Source of the DNA: Pseudonocardia sp. HH130630-07
Lineage (GTDB): Bacteria > Actinomycetota > Actinomycetes > Mycobacteriales > Pseudonocardiaceae
DNA length: 64,000 bases
Direction: 5' to 3'
Assembly: GCF_001698125.1 (NCBI RefSeq)
Contig: NZ_CP013854.1
Location: 1,984,001-2,048,000, forward strand
Below are positions 1 to 8,328 of this stretch, piece by piece (position 1 is the first letter of the stretch; each line of letters opens with the position of its first letter). The position numbers were made by a program, and so were the translations under genes. The notes below the pieces were generated by a model that had not been told where the DNA came from, ran no database searches, and saw only the letters and a program-made list of their open reading frames with translations.

Positions 1-774
1 CTGTTCTACGCGGCCCCGGCGATCGCCGACGACCACTACGACAACCTCGCCCAGCAGATCATCGCGATGCCGGCGGAGCAGCGGCCCGCGACGGCGGCGT
101 ACGCCGCGATGGACGACCCGTTCGCCCAGGGCACCGCGTACGGGCTCAAGGCGAAGCTGGAGGCGGCCGGCGTCCGGACCGTCGTCGACGAGGTCTACCC
201 GCCGAACACCACCGACTTCGGCAGCATCGCGGCCAAGATCGCCGACTCGAACGCCGACATGGTCGTCGGCGGCACCCAGTACCAGGACGCGGTGAACCTC
301 ATCGTCGCGCTGCAGCAGCTGAACTACCAGCCGCGGCTCGCCGCGTTCTCGACCGCGCCGACGAACCCGGAGTTCCCGGCCGCGATCGGGGCGCGCACCG
401 AGGGCATCCTCGCGCCGACCGGCTACACGCCCGAGGCGTCGTTCCCGTCCAACCCCGAGTTCGTCGAGCACTACACGCAGATGTTCGGCTCGCCGCCGTC
501 GGAGGACGAGGCGAACGCCTACACGACCGGGCAGGTAGTGGCGTCCGCGGTCAGCGCGGTCGGCTGCGCCGAGCAGGGCGACTGCCAGCAGCAGCTCGTG
601 GACTGGCTGCGCGGGGCGACCGTGGACACCGTCGTCGGCCCGCTGTCCTGGGACCAGCAGGGCCGCCCGCAGTCGGCGCACCTCATCCAGCAGTACGTCG
701 ACGGCGAGATCCGGATCGTGCTGCCGGCCGAGCAGGCCCAGGCGGAGTTCACCTTCCCGAAGGTGAACTGGTGA
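1..774 (+). CDS. ABC transporter substrate-binding protein, branched-chain amino acid (LivJ/LivK) type, N-terminus outside window
   Basis: The frame is open from the first base, so the start, signal peptide and first lobe lie upstream of the window; 257 codons are visible. The visible part matches the second half of type I periplasmic-binding-fold proteins of the Leu/Ile/Val family: an inter-domain stretch (YAAMDDPFAQG) followed by a conserved region on tracking a compound per site (VVGGTQYQDAVNLIVALQQL) and a C-terminal lobe that includes two cysteines (GCAEQGDC), possibly a disulfide. The protein would act outside the membrane and deliver ligand to the permeases encoded directly downstream; its stop overlaps the next start (GTGA). 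The ligand cannot be told from sequence: this family also binds amides, urea and aromatic acids. Confidence 0.88.
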   Translation: MFYAAPAIADDHYDNLAQQIIAMPAEQRPATAAYAAMDDPFAQGTAYGLKAKLEAAGVRTVVDEVYPPNTTDFGSIAAKIADSNADMVVGGTQYQDAVNLIVALQQLNYQPRLAAFSTAPTNPEFPAAIGARTEGILAPTGYTPEASFPSNPEFVEHYTQMFGSPPSEDEANAYTTGQVVASAVSAVGCAEQGDCQQQLVDWLRGATVDTVVGPLSWDQQGRPQSAHLIQQYVDGEIRIVLPAEQAQAEFTFPKVNW

Positions 775-1655
775 CCGGGTCGCTCCTGCTGCAGAGCCTG
801 GTGCTCGGCATCCTGCTGGGCGGGCTGTACGCGCTGCTGGCCGCGGGCCTCACGCTCTACTTCGGCGTGATGCGGGTGGTGATGATCGCGCACGCCGCGT
901 TCCTGGTGCTGGCCGCCTACCTGGCGTGGGACGTCAACACCCGCTTCGGCATCGACCCGCTGCTGTCGCTGGTGGTGACCGTGCCGCTGTTCTTCGGCGT
1001 CGGGGTCGCGCTGCAGCGGCTGCTCATCTCCCGGCTCCGACCGGCCAGCCTGACGATGATGTCGGTGCTGCTGACGTTCGCGATCGCGCTGGCGATCGAG
1101 GGCACGCTCGGGTTCTTCTACACCGGCGTCCAGCGGCGCATTCAGCTCGGCTACAGCGGTGCGAGCTTCGAGGTGTTCGGGGCCCGGATCGCGGTCGTCA
1201 AGCTCATCGCGTTCGGGCTGGCCGCAGTCGCGCTGCTCGCGCTGTGGCTGGTGCTGACCCGGACCCGGTTCGGGACGGCGTTGCGCGCGACCATCCAGCA
1301 CCCGGAGGCGGCCCGGCTGGTCGGCGTCGACACCGACCGGACCGCCGCCTACGGCTTCGGCCTGGGTCTCGCGACGGCCGCCGTCGGCGGGACGGCGCTG
1401 TCGCTGGACGCCACGATCTACCCGTCACTGCACTGGCACTGGATCGGCCCGCTGATGGCGATCATCGTCGTCGGTGGCCTCGGCAGCATCCCGGGCGCTG
1501 CGATCGCCGCGATGGTCCTGGGCATCGGGCAGGGCCTGCTGCAGCTGCCGATGGGCACGACGTGGGCGCAGACCGTCTTCTACATCGCCCTGTTCGCCAC
1601 GCTCATGCTCCGTCCGCAGGGGTTCTTCGGAGGTCGCCTTGCGCAACGTTTCTAG
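771..1655 (+). CDS. livH: ABC transporter permease, LivH type
   Basis: Inner-membrane permease of 294 residues, the normal size for LivH. It starts at GTG overlapping the upstream stop by 4 bases. The N-terminus (LVLGILLGGLYALLAAGLTLYFGVMRVVMIAHAAF) has the family's first membrane helix followed by the conserved region that is usually 'G.mnfahG'; here it is MRVVMIAHAAF, a variant. The central cytoplasmic loop carries RTRFGTALRATIQHPEAARLVGVD, the coupling-helix region that contacts the ATPases, and the protein ends in VVGGLGSIPGA, also typical. About eight hydrophobic segments are visible. It forms a heterodimer with the LivM-type permease that overlaps its 3' end. Confidence 0.92.
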   Translation: MTGSLLLQSLVLGILLGGLYALLAAGLTLYFGVMRVVMIAHAAFLVLAAYLAWDVNTRFGIDPLLSLVVTVPLFFGVGVALQRLLISRLRPASLTMMSVLLTFAIALAIEGTLGFFYTGVQRRIQLGYSGASFEVFGARIAVVKLIAFGLAAVALLALWLVLTRTRFGTALRATIQHPEAARLVGVDTDRTAAYGFGLGLATAAVGGTALSLDATIYPSLHWHWIGPLMAIIVVGGLGSIPGAAIAAMVLGIGQGLLQLPMGTTWAQTVFYIALFATLMLRPQGFFGGRLAQRF

Positions 1656-2679
1656 GACCCTCGCGCTGGCCGTCGGCACGATCGCGGTGCTCGTCGTGCC
1701 GTTCGTCGCGCCGAACGCCTACATCCTCTCCGCCGCCGTCGTCGTCCTGTCCTACGCGGTGCTGGCCACCTCGTGGAACGTCATGGGCGGGCTCACCGGT
1801 TACATCTCGCTGGGCCACGCCGCATGGTTCGGTCTCGGCGCCTACGGCACCGCCCTGCTGGTGACCAGGGCCGGGATGCCGTCGTTCCTGGCGCTCGCGC
1901 TGGCCGGGGTGATCGTCGCGGCGATCGCGCTGCCGATCGGGATCGCGGCGCTGCGGGTGCGCGGCGCCTCGTTCGTCATCGTGTCGATCGCGCTGGTGCT
2001 GGTCCTGCTGCTGGTCTTCCAGAGCTGGGGCGAGTTCACCGGCGGCTCGAACGGCCTGGTCGTGCCGCGGCCGTTCCCGGACCTGCTGCGGCCCGAGCAC
2101 CACCTGGTCTTCTACTACCTGTTCGCGGCGCTGCTCGCCGTCGTCCTCGTGGTGTGGTGGGCGTTCGACCGGTCCCGGTTCGGGCTCGCGCTCAAGGCCG
2201 TCCGGGAGGACGAGGACAAGGCCCAGTCGCTCGGCGTCCCGACGTTCGCCTACAAGCTCGTCGCGTACACGGTCTCGGCGATGTTCACCGGGCTCGGCGG
2301 CGGCCTGTACGGGCTCTGGTTCGGCGACCTCGACCCGATCTTCCAGTTCTCCATCCTGGTCGGCTCCTACATGGTGCTGATGGCGCTGCTCGGCGGCGTG
2401 CGGCACCTGTTCGGGCCGCTGCTCGGCGCCGTCGTCGTCGGGGTCGCGATCGAGTACTTCAAGATGGAGTTCGGCGACACCCAGTTCCACCTGATCGCGA
2501 CCGGCCTGCTGCTCGGCGTCGTCGTGCTGTTCATGCCGGACGGGGTCATCCCCGCCGTCTCCGGCCTCGTCGACCGCTTCCGGCCGCAACGCAGCTCGAT
2601 CCGCGAGGTCACCGCGGACGAGGTGCTCGACCGCGACCGCGTCCCCGAGACCCCCGAACCGACGGAGGCCCGGCGATGA
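1639..2679 (+). CDS. livM: ABC transporter permease, LivM type
   Basis: Second permease of the operon, 346 residues. I place the start at TTG preceded by GGAGGT with a 4-base spacer, inside the last codons of livH (17-base overlap); the open frame extends further upstream but only antiparallel to livH coding sequence. Features of the family: YAVLATSWNVMGGLTGYISLGHAAWFGLGAY near the N-terminus, the coupling loop RSRFGLALKAVREDEDKAQSLGV, and a C-terminal FAMG-like segment followed by a short charged tail rich in Glu/Asp/Arg. The stop overlaps the next ATG (ATGA). Overlapping junctions throughout the operon point to translational coupling. Confidence 0.9.
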   Translation: MRNVSRTLALAVGTIAVLVVPFVAPNAYILSAAVVVLSYAVLATSWNVMGGLTGYISLGHAAWFGLGAYGTALLVTRAGMPSFLALALAGVIVAAIALPIGIAALRVRGASFVIVSIALVLVLLLVFQSWGEFTGGSNGLVVPRPFPDLLRPEHHLVFYYLFAALLAVVLVVWWAFDRSRFGLALKAVREDEDKAQSLGVPTFAYKLVAYTVSAMFTGLGGGLYGLWFGDLDPIFQFSILVGSYMVLMALLGGVRHLFGPLLGAVVVGVAIEYFKMEFGDTQFHLIATGLLLGVVVLFMPDGVIPAVSGLVDRFRPQRSSIREVTADEVLDRDRVPETPEPTEARR

Positions 2680-3431
2680 CCGGCACCCGGACCAGTACCG
2701 AGGTCGGCCTGTCCACCGACGGCCTCACCAAGTCCTTCGGCGGCGTGCGCGCGGTCGACGCCGCGAGCGTGACCTTCCAGCACGGCCGGATCAACGCGCT
2801 GATCGGCCCGAACGGCTCCGGCAAGACGACGTTCTTCAACTGCGTCACCGGGATGATCCGGCCGGACTCGGGCACCGTGGACTACCGCGGCACCGCGATC
2901 ACCGGCCGGGCCCCGCACCGGATCGCCGCCGCCGGGATCGGCCGCAGCTTCCAGCTCTGCCGCACCTTCGGACGGCTCACCGTGCTGGAGAACGTCCTGG
3001 TCGCCCAGCGCGACCGCTCGTTCGCCCGGCTGCTGCGGGGCTCGCGGTCGGCCGAGGACGTCGACCGCGCCCGGGGCTGGCTGCACCGGGTCGGCATCGA
3101 CCACCTGGAGCACGCCGAGGCCAGGGACCTGTCCTACGGGCAGCAGAAGCTGCTGGAGCTCGCCGGCGTGCTGATGGCCGAACCCGAGACGATCATGCTC
3201 GACGAGCCGGCCGGCGGGGTGAACCCGGCGCTCATCGACCGGATCGCCGACCTCGTCCGGGGGCTCAACGCCGAGGGCCGCACCTTCGTCATCGTCGAGC
3301 ACAACATGGAGCTGGTCATGAGCCTGTCCGACCACGTGGTCGTCTTCGACCGCGGACGGCCGATCGCCGACGGCCCGCCCGACGACGTCCGTACCGACCC
3401 GGCGGTGCTGGAGGCGTATCTCGGTGTCTGA
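2676..3431 (+). CDS. livG: ABC transporter ATP-binding protein, LivG type
   Basis: Cytoplasmic ATPase of 251 residues that powers the LivHM-type permease. Walker A is GPNGSGKTT (about residues 44-52), the signature is LSYGQQKLLE (about 149), Walker B is IMLDEP followed by the LivG-specific AGGVNP, and the switch histidine is in VEHNM. The signature has LSYGQ rather than LSGGQ, which is common in LivG proteins and helps to separate it from LivF. The start ATG overlaps the livM stop. A long antisense-free upstream extension of the same frame crosses livM and is not coding. Confidence 0.93.
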   Translation: MTGTRTSTEVGLSTDGLTKSFGGVRAVDAASVTFQHGRINALIGPNGSGKTTFFNCVTGMIRPDSGTVDYRGTAITGRAPHRIAAAGIGRSFQLCRTFGRLTVLENVLVAQRDRSFARLLRGSRSAEDVDRARGWLHRVGIDHLEHAEARDLSYGQQKLLELAGVLMAEPETIMLDEPAGGVNPALIDRIADLVRGLNAEGRTFVIVEHNMELVMSLSDHVVVFDRGRPIADGPPDDVRTDPAVLEAYLGV

Positions 3432-4170
3432 GACCCCGCTGCTGCAACTCACCGACATCGAGGCCGGGTACGGGCGCGCCGCGCTGGTACTCCGCGGGCT
3501 CTCGGTGGACGTGCACGCCGGTTCCGTCGTCTGCCTGGTCGGCCCGAACGGGGCCGGCAAGTCGACCGTCCTCAAGGTCGCCAGCGGGATGCTCGCGCCG
3601 CGGTCGGGCTCCATCCGGGTGGAGGGGCGCGAGGTCACCGGGCACGGCCCGCAGCAGATGCTGGCCGCCGGGCTCGCGCACGTCCTGCAGGGGCACAGCG
3701 TGTTCCGCGAGATGACCGTCGAGGAGAACGTCCGGCTCGGCGCCTACTCGATCACCGACCGGGCCCGGATCGACGAGCGCATCCGGTTCGTGACGGAGCT
3801 GTTCCCGGTGGTCGGCGAGCGCTGGCGGTCGCTGGCCGGGCTGTTGTCCGGCGGGCAGCAGAAGCAGGTCGAGTTCGCCCGCTCGCTGATGGTGGACCCG
3901 AAGGTCCTGCTGCTCGACGAGCCGTCGATGGGGCTCGACCCGAAGACCACGGGCGTCGTGTTCGAGCAGATCGACCGGATGCGTACGGCCGGGATCGCGA
4001 TCCTGCTGGTGGAGCAGAACGCCCGGCGGGCGCTGGAGACCGCCGACGTCGGCTGCGTGCTCGACCTGGGCCGGGTGCACATCAGCGGGCCGGCGCCCAT
4101 GCTGCTCGCGGACCCGCGGCTCGGGGAACTCTACCTCGGCGGGCGGCCCGCCACCCCGGGCACGGCGTGA
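3424..4170 (+). CDS. livF: ABC transporter ATP-binding protein, LivF type
   Basis: Second ATPase, 248 residues, GTG start overlapping livG by 8 bases. Walker A GPNGAGKST (about residues 40-48), signature LSGGQQKQVE, Walker B VLLLDEPSMGLDP and switch histidine region LVEQNARRAL are all intact; VEQN in place of VEHN is normal for LivF. The C-terminus (LDLGRVHISGPAPMLLADPRLGELYLGG) is the typical LivF tail. This is the last gene of the operon, followed at once by a strong hairpin whose first bases are the stop codon. Confidence 0.93.
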   Translation: MSETPLLQLTDIEAGYGRAALVLRGLSVDVHAGSVVCLVGPNGAGKSTVLKVASGMLAPRSGSIRVEGREVTGHGPQQMLAAGLAHVLQGHSVFREMTVEENVRLGAYSITDRARIDERIRFVTELFPVVGERWRSLAGLLSGGQQKQVEFARSLMVDPKVLLLDEPSMGLDPKTTGVVFEQIDRMRTAGIAILLVEQNARRALETADVGCVLDLGRVHISGPAPMLLADPRLGELYLGGRPATPGTA

Positions 4171-4207
4171 CGGCGGTGGGACCGGGAGAACCGGTCCCAC
4201 CGCCGTC
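4169..4207. terminator. Strong hairpin closing the liv-type operon
   Basis: A 17-bp perfect stem (left arm 4169-4185, right arm 4191-4207, loop GAGAA) begins inside the livF stop codon. There is no run of T on either side, as is usual in high-GC actinobacteria. The gene on the other side converges on it, so it probably stops transcription from both directions. Confidence 0.75.
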
Positions 4208-4218
4208 CGGGGAGCCCC

Positions 4219-4533
4219 TTACTCGAAGGGTCCGTTGACCAGCAGCCCGCCGAGGGGTCCCTCGACGAACCGAGGGTCGGCCTGGGGCAGTTCGGTGTCG
4301 GTTCCGTTGACGCCGTCCTGCCGGTTGCTCGGCGAGTACGTGTCGAGCGCGTCCACACCGCTGGCGCCGAACGTCCCGGCGGTGGCGCCGACGGCGTCCA
4401 CCCCCTGGGTCGGGCTCTGGGTGCTCGGGTAGCCGTGCTCGTCGTCGTCGGCCGCGGCGATCCCGGCCAGCGGGAACGCCACCGCACCGATGGCGGTCGC
4501 CGCCACCAGGGTGCGGCGCATCCGGTTCTTCAT
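4219..4533 (-). CDS. Small secreted protein of unknown function
   Basis: 104 residues from ATG, with GAAGGA about 8 bases upstream; the frame is open further upstream but that part overlaps the next gene's 3' region and lacks a ribosome site. Residues 1-27 form a clear Sec signal peptide (MKNRMRRTLVAATAIG, then a hydrophobic core ending AGIAAA), with cleavage likely before DDDEHG. The mature part is short, Gly/Asp/Ser rich, without cysteines or a recognisable domain; a segment of the type GVDALDTYSPSNRQDG is reminiscent of small actinobacterial secreted proteins. I do not recognise a family. Converges on the liv-type operon. Confidence 0.6.
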   Translation of the reverse strand: MKNRMRRTLVAATAIGAVAFPLAGIAAADDDEHGYPSTQSPTQGVDAVGATAGTFGASGVDALDTYSPSNRQDGVNGTDTELPQADPRFVEGPLGGLLVNGPFE

Positions 4534-4601
4534 CGCATCCGTCCTTCTTCGTCGGGGAGCAGGGTCCACGACGCGGACGGCCGACGCCGCCCGCGCGGTG
4601 G

Positions 4602-5072
4602 TCACATGTTGTCGGCGCCGGCCTTGATCGCCTCACGGATGCGGTTGTAGGTGCCGCAGCGGCAGATGTTGCGGATCTCGTCGAGGGCGGCGTCGTCGAT
4701 CGCGCGGCCCTCGGACTGGCAGCGCTTCACCAGCGCGACCGCGGCCATGATCTGGCCGGGCTGGCAGTACCCGCACTGGGCGACGTCGCCGTCGATCCAG
4801 GCCTCCTGCATCGGGTGCAGGGTGTCGCCGTCGGCGAGGCCCTCGATCGTGGTGATCTCGTCGGACTCGGCCAGCGTGCCGACCGGCGTCGCGCACGGGT
4901 TGAACGCCTTGCCGTTGAGGTGCGAGGTGCAGGCCTTGCAGACGTTGATCCCGCAGCCGTACTTCGGGCCGGTCACGCCGAGCACGTCGCGGAGGACCCA
5001 CAACAGCCGGACGTCGTCCTCGACCTCGACGGTGACGCGCTCGCCGTTGAGCGTGAAGGTGTGCTGGGACAT
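4602..5072 (-). CDS. (2Fe-2S)-binding small subunit of a molybdenum hydroxylase
   Basis: 156 residues, the standard length of the small iron-sulfur subunit of the xanthine dehydrogenase superfamily (CoxS/IorA type). The plant-ferredoxin cluster ligands are Cys-40, Cys-45, Cys-48 and Cys-60; the second all-helical cluster uses Cys-100, Cys-103, Cys-137 and Cys-139 (CGYC and CRC). It passes electrons from the molybdenum centre of the large subunit encoded just upstream on the same strand (11-base gap). No FAD-binding medium subunit is seen beside it, which is the arrangement of isoquinoline 1-oxidoreductase-like enzymes that use an external electron acceptor. Confidence 0.93.
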   Translation of the reverse strand: MSQHTFTLNGERVTVEVEDDVRLLWVLRDVLGVTGPKYGCGINVCKACTSHLNGKAFNPCATPVGTLAESDEITTIEGLADGDTLHPMQEAWIDGDVAQCGYCQPGQIMAAVALVKRCQSEGRAIDDAALDEIRNICRCGTYNRIREAIKAGADNM

Positions 5073-5083
5073 GGCGGTCTCCC

Positions 5084-7429
5084 TCAGCGGGCCAGCTCGC
5101 GGCCGTCGGTCGGCGACGGCGGCACGGGCGGGATGGTCGGGTACGGCTCGAACGGCAGCGGATCCTTGTGCAGGATCGGAAAGTACGTGGGGACCTCACC
5201 GGTCGCGCGTGCGTAGGCGCAGGCGATGGCACCGCAGGTCGCGGCGACGCCGAACTCGCCGGCCCCACCGGGCTCGGGGGCCTCCGAGTCCTCGATGAGC
5301 ACGATGTTCATCTCCGGCGGCGTGTTCCACTGCCGGGTGTAGAAGTAGTTGTCCCAGCTCGCCTCGACGAAGTGGCCGTCCTCCAGGTGCAGCCCGGAGG
5401 TCAGCGTCATCGCGATGCCGTCGTTGATCCCGCCCATCATCTGCGCCTCGAGACCGCGCGGGTTGATGATCAGGCCGACGTCGACGACGTAGGTCACCTT
5501 GGTGACCCGCGGACCGGTGCGGGCCGAGCGGATCTGCCGGTTCACCGTCTCCGGACGGCAGTCCAGCTCCACCACGGCGCAGGCGACGCCCTTGTACTCG
5601 ACGTGCATCGCGATGCCCTGGGCGGTGCCCTCGGGCATCGACTTGCCCCAGTCCGCCTCCTCGGCGGCCCGGTCCACCACGTTCTTCCAGCGGGTCAGCT
5701 TGGTGTAGGCGGACCGGAACTCGTACGGGTCCTTGCCCATCCTCGCCGCGACCTGGTCGATCATCAGCTCGCGCGCGGTCGCCGTGTCCGGCGAGTAGAT
5801 GTTGCGCATCGAACTGGTGTTGAACCGCATGTCGACCTCGTTGAGCAGGGAGGTCGCCACGCCGACGTTGTACGGGTTGGTCTGGGTGGTCAGGTAGAGC
5901 GCCTGGGAGACCGTGTAGTTCCCGCCCGGTGCCTTCTGCGCCGCCGCGGTGACGGCCTCACCGAGGCCGGGGTTGCCCTCGGTCGCGACACTGGTGTGCC
6001 GGATCTCGAAGCTGGTCACCGTGTCGCCGGAGACCTGGGCGCGCACCCGGGTGGTCGCCATCGGGTGCGTGCGGCCCTGGCGCGAGTCGTCGGCCCGGGT
6101 CCACATGAGCTTGACCGGCTTGCCCATGAGCTGGGAGACCTCGGCGGCCTCCTCCGCGGCGTCGAAGAACAGCTTGCGGCCGAACGAGCCGCCGCCCTCG
6201 ATGACGTGGAAGGTCACGGCGTTCTGCGCGATCCCGAGCTTCTTCGCGATCTCGGCCTGGGCGGCGATCGGGTTCTTCGCCGGGCCCCAGATCTCGGCGG
6301 TGTTCCCGCGGACGTCGGCGACCGCGCAGTTCGTCTCCAGCGAGGAGTTGCTGCGGAAGTAGAAGGCGAAGTCGCCCTCGACGGTCTCGCCGGGCACCTG
6401 CGGCACGGCCAGCGGCAGCTCACCGGCCCGCAGCTTCTGCAGCACCGACTCGTCGTTCTCGCCCTCGACGGTGCCGCCGTCCCAGTTGACGTCCAGCGCG
6501 TTGACCGCGTCGACGGCCTGGCCGAAGGTCTTCGCCCGCACCGCGACGCCGGTCCGGCACTCGACGACGTCGGTGACGCCCGGCATGGACCGGACCTCGT
6601 CGATGTTGTTGGCGCCCTGCGGGGCGGAGTTCAGGTTCGGCCCGCGGCAGATGACGGTCGGTAGCGCGTCCGGGATCTGCAGGTCGGTGGCGAACTGCTT
6701 CTTCCCGGTCACCATGGCCCGTGCGTCGGACTTGGTCCGCGGGGTGCCGATGACGGTGAACTGCTCACGGTCCTTGAGCACGACCTCGCTCGCCTCGTTG
6801 ACCGCCGACGACGCCGCCTCGGTCAGCTCGCCGAACGGCAGCTCCTCGCCGTTCAGGCCGGTGATCAGGCCCTGGCGGCTCTTCAGGACGTTGACGTCCT
6901 GGCGGAGCTCGTTCGCCGCGGCGGAGAGCAGCCGGCCCTGGGCGAGCGCCGCCGCCACCCGGATCGGGGTGTAGGTGGTGAACGTCGTGCTCGAACCGGC
7001 CGTCAGCTGGTTGAACACCAGCTCGGGACGGGCGTCGGCGAGGGTGACGTTGACCTGGTCCGGGTCGAGGTTCATCTCCTCGGCGATGATCATCTGCGTC
7101 GAGGTGATGATGCCCTGGCCGTTGTCGGCGCGCGGCAGCGCGAACGACACCGTGCCGTCCCGGTTGACCTCGATCCGGATGAGGTTCGCGGTCGGCCGTG
7201 CGGCGTCGCGCAGGGCGTCGAGCAGGTCGTACAGCTCGGCCGGCAACGGCGGGGACGGGATCGCCGCCGCGTTGGCCTGCGGCACGCCGCTGAAGAAGGT
7301 CTGCCGGCCCATCTCGGCCGCGACGACCAGGGTGGGCGCGGCCACCAGGTACCCGAGGAAGCGACGCCGGCTGACGTTCTTCTTTTCCTGGCCTGGCGCC
7401 GGGCGCTCGGGGGCGCTCTGAGCGGGCAT
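5084..7429 (-). CDS. Molybdopterin-binding large subunit, isoquinoline 1-oxidoreductase beta (IorB) type
   Basis: 781 residues from ATG, with GGAGAGGA about 6 bases upstream; the open frame goes 52 codons further but without a ribosome site. A twin-arginine signal lies at about residues 18-45 (NVSRRRFLGYLVAA), so the folded holoenzyme is probably exported. Internal landmarks are GGSFGRKL in the molybdopterin region and, near the C-terminus, GAGEFGV, whose Glu is the catalytic base of the family. Single-subunit cofactor loading and electron transfer would use the small 2Fe-2S protein downstream. Substrate unknown: the family oxidises N-heterocycles and aldehydes. No maturation factor (XdhC/CoxD type) is encoded in the window. 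Confidence 0.9.
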   Translation of the reverse strand: MPAQSAPERPAPGQEKKNVSRRRFLGYLVAAPTLVVAAEMGRQTFFSGVPQANAAAIPSPPLPAELYDLLDALRDAARPTANLIRIEVNRDGTVSFALPRADNGQGIITSTQMIIAEEMNLDPDQVNVTLADARPELVFNQLTAGSSTTFTTYTPIRVAAALAQGRLLSAAANELRQDVNVLKSRQGLITGLNGEELPFGELTEAASSAVNEASEVVLKDREQFTVIGTPRTKSDARAMVTGKKQFATDLQIPDALPTVICRGPNLNSAPQGANNIDEVRSMPGVTDVVECRTGVAVRAKTFGQAVDAVNALDVNWDGGTVEGENDESVLQKLRAGELPLAVPQVPGETVEGDFAFYFRSNSSLETNCAVADVRGNTAEIWGPAKNPIAAQAEIAKKLGIAQNAVTFHVIEGGGSFGRKLFFDAAEEAAEVSQLMGKPVKLMWTRADDSRQGRTHPMATTRVRAQVSGDTVTSFEIRHTSVATEGNPGLGEAVTAAAQKAPGGNYTVSQALYLTTQTNPYNVGVATSLLNEVDMRFNTSSMRNIYSPDTATARELMIDQVAARMGKDPYEFRSAYTKLTRWKNVVDRAAEEADWGKSMPEGTAQGIAMHVEYKGVACAVVELDCRPETVNRQIRSARTGPRVTKVTYVVDVGLIINPRGLEAQMMGGINDGIAMTLTSGLHLEDGHFVEASWDNYFYTRQWNTPPEMNIVLIEDSEAPEPGGAGEFGVAATCGAIACAYARATGEVPTYFPILHKDPLPFEPYPTIPPVPPSPTDGRELAR

Positions 7430-7799
7430 CGTTGTCCTCTCCGGGGGGCGGCGGTGCTCGGGCCCCGGCGGCGTCCGGTGCGGGGAGCAGGACGGCCGCG
7501 GGCTCTCGGAGCAGGCAACGAGGCACGTCGTTCGACGGTTACGCGCCGGTAGCAACCGGCGGTGTCGACGGAATTCCGCCGTCACGATCGCCCGTGATGC
7601 CCGATTCCCAGGTCAACGATCTTTCGGTGAGGGCACCCTTATCCGCAGATGCGGAGGACACGCCCTCTCCCGATCCGCATGACGACGTTGCCTGGTCGCA
7701 GGGCAAACCACCCGTACGGGTGACCGCGGAAACGGGTCCGCACCCGCGCCGGGGGTCCGGCGGCGGGTGCGGAGACGTGGGGGCGGGACGGGCCCGGGC
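7430..7799. other. Intergenic region between the molybdenum hydroxylase and a convergent-strand membrane gene
   Basis: 370 bases without a gene I can support. It must hold the promoter of the hydroxylase operon. The only symmetric sequence I see is CGGAATTCCG inside GACGG-N7-CCGTC (7567-7583), about 140 bases upstream of the large-subunit start, which could be an operator. Open frames on the other strand here have no ribosome site. Confidence 0.4.
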
Positions 7800-8177
7800 T
7801 CACCGCCGACCGGCGCGCAGCAGCCGGACGAAGGTCCAGGGCAGCAGGCCCAGCACGCCGACGGCCCCGAGCAGCAGGCCGAGCCCGACCAGCCAGGCAC
7901 CACCGGCACCGATCTGGTTCATCCCGCCCAGCAGGCCGGCGGAGAGCAGCGGGACGGCCGGCACGATGACGACCGCCGGCCAGACCAGCGTGCCGAGCCA
8001 CTTCTCGCCGGTGCTCCAGGCCCGGCCGGTCCACAGCATCACGACCCCGGCCAGCCAGCCGACGACCGGCAGCACGAAGCCGCCGAGCATCAGCATCAGC
8101 ACGGTGAGGACGGGGTAGGCGTCGGGGTCCCCGGCGCGCGGGGCCGGGCTGCTGTGGTCGGCACTCATGGTGGTCAT
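7800..8177 (-). CDS. Small multi-pass membrane protein, paralogue of the HAAS-domain protein at 46.3 kb
   Basis: 125 residues from ATG with AGGGAG 6 bases upstream. Three or four membrane segments follow a short hydrophilic N-terminus. The stretch LMLGGFVLPVVGWLAGVVML, then W..GEKWLGTLVWPAVVI, aligns plainly with the C-terminal half of the protein at 46.3 kb (LLLGGFAMPVLGWIVGVVLL, then DQDKWLGTLAWPAVIA). Unlike that protein it lacks the N-terminal helical HAAS domain. It lies 150 bases downstream of a MerR gene on the same strand and may be cotranscribed. Function unknown; in the other locus the domain travels with a PadR regulator, so a role in envelope stress or export control is only a guess. 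Confidence 0.72.
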   Translation of the reverse strand: MTTMSADHSSPAPRAGDPDAYPVLTVLMLMLGGFVLPVVGWLAGVVMLWTGRAWSTGEKWLGTLVWPAVVIVPAVPLLSAGLLGGMNQIGAGGAWLVGLGLLLGAVGVLGLLPWTFVRLLRAGRR

Positions 8178-8328
8178 CTCCTGCTCCCTCTTCGTCTCGC
8201 TGTGCACCCAGGTTCCCGCCGGGAGGGGGTGCGTCGCATCGGAGCGGGGGCGGATCCTGCCGTCGGACCGGGGTCGGAGGCGGGCGTACCGGACGTTCCC
8301 ACCGGGCCCACGACGGCGACCGGCAGCC

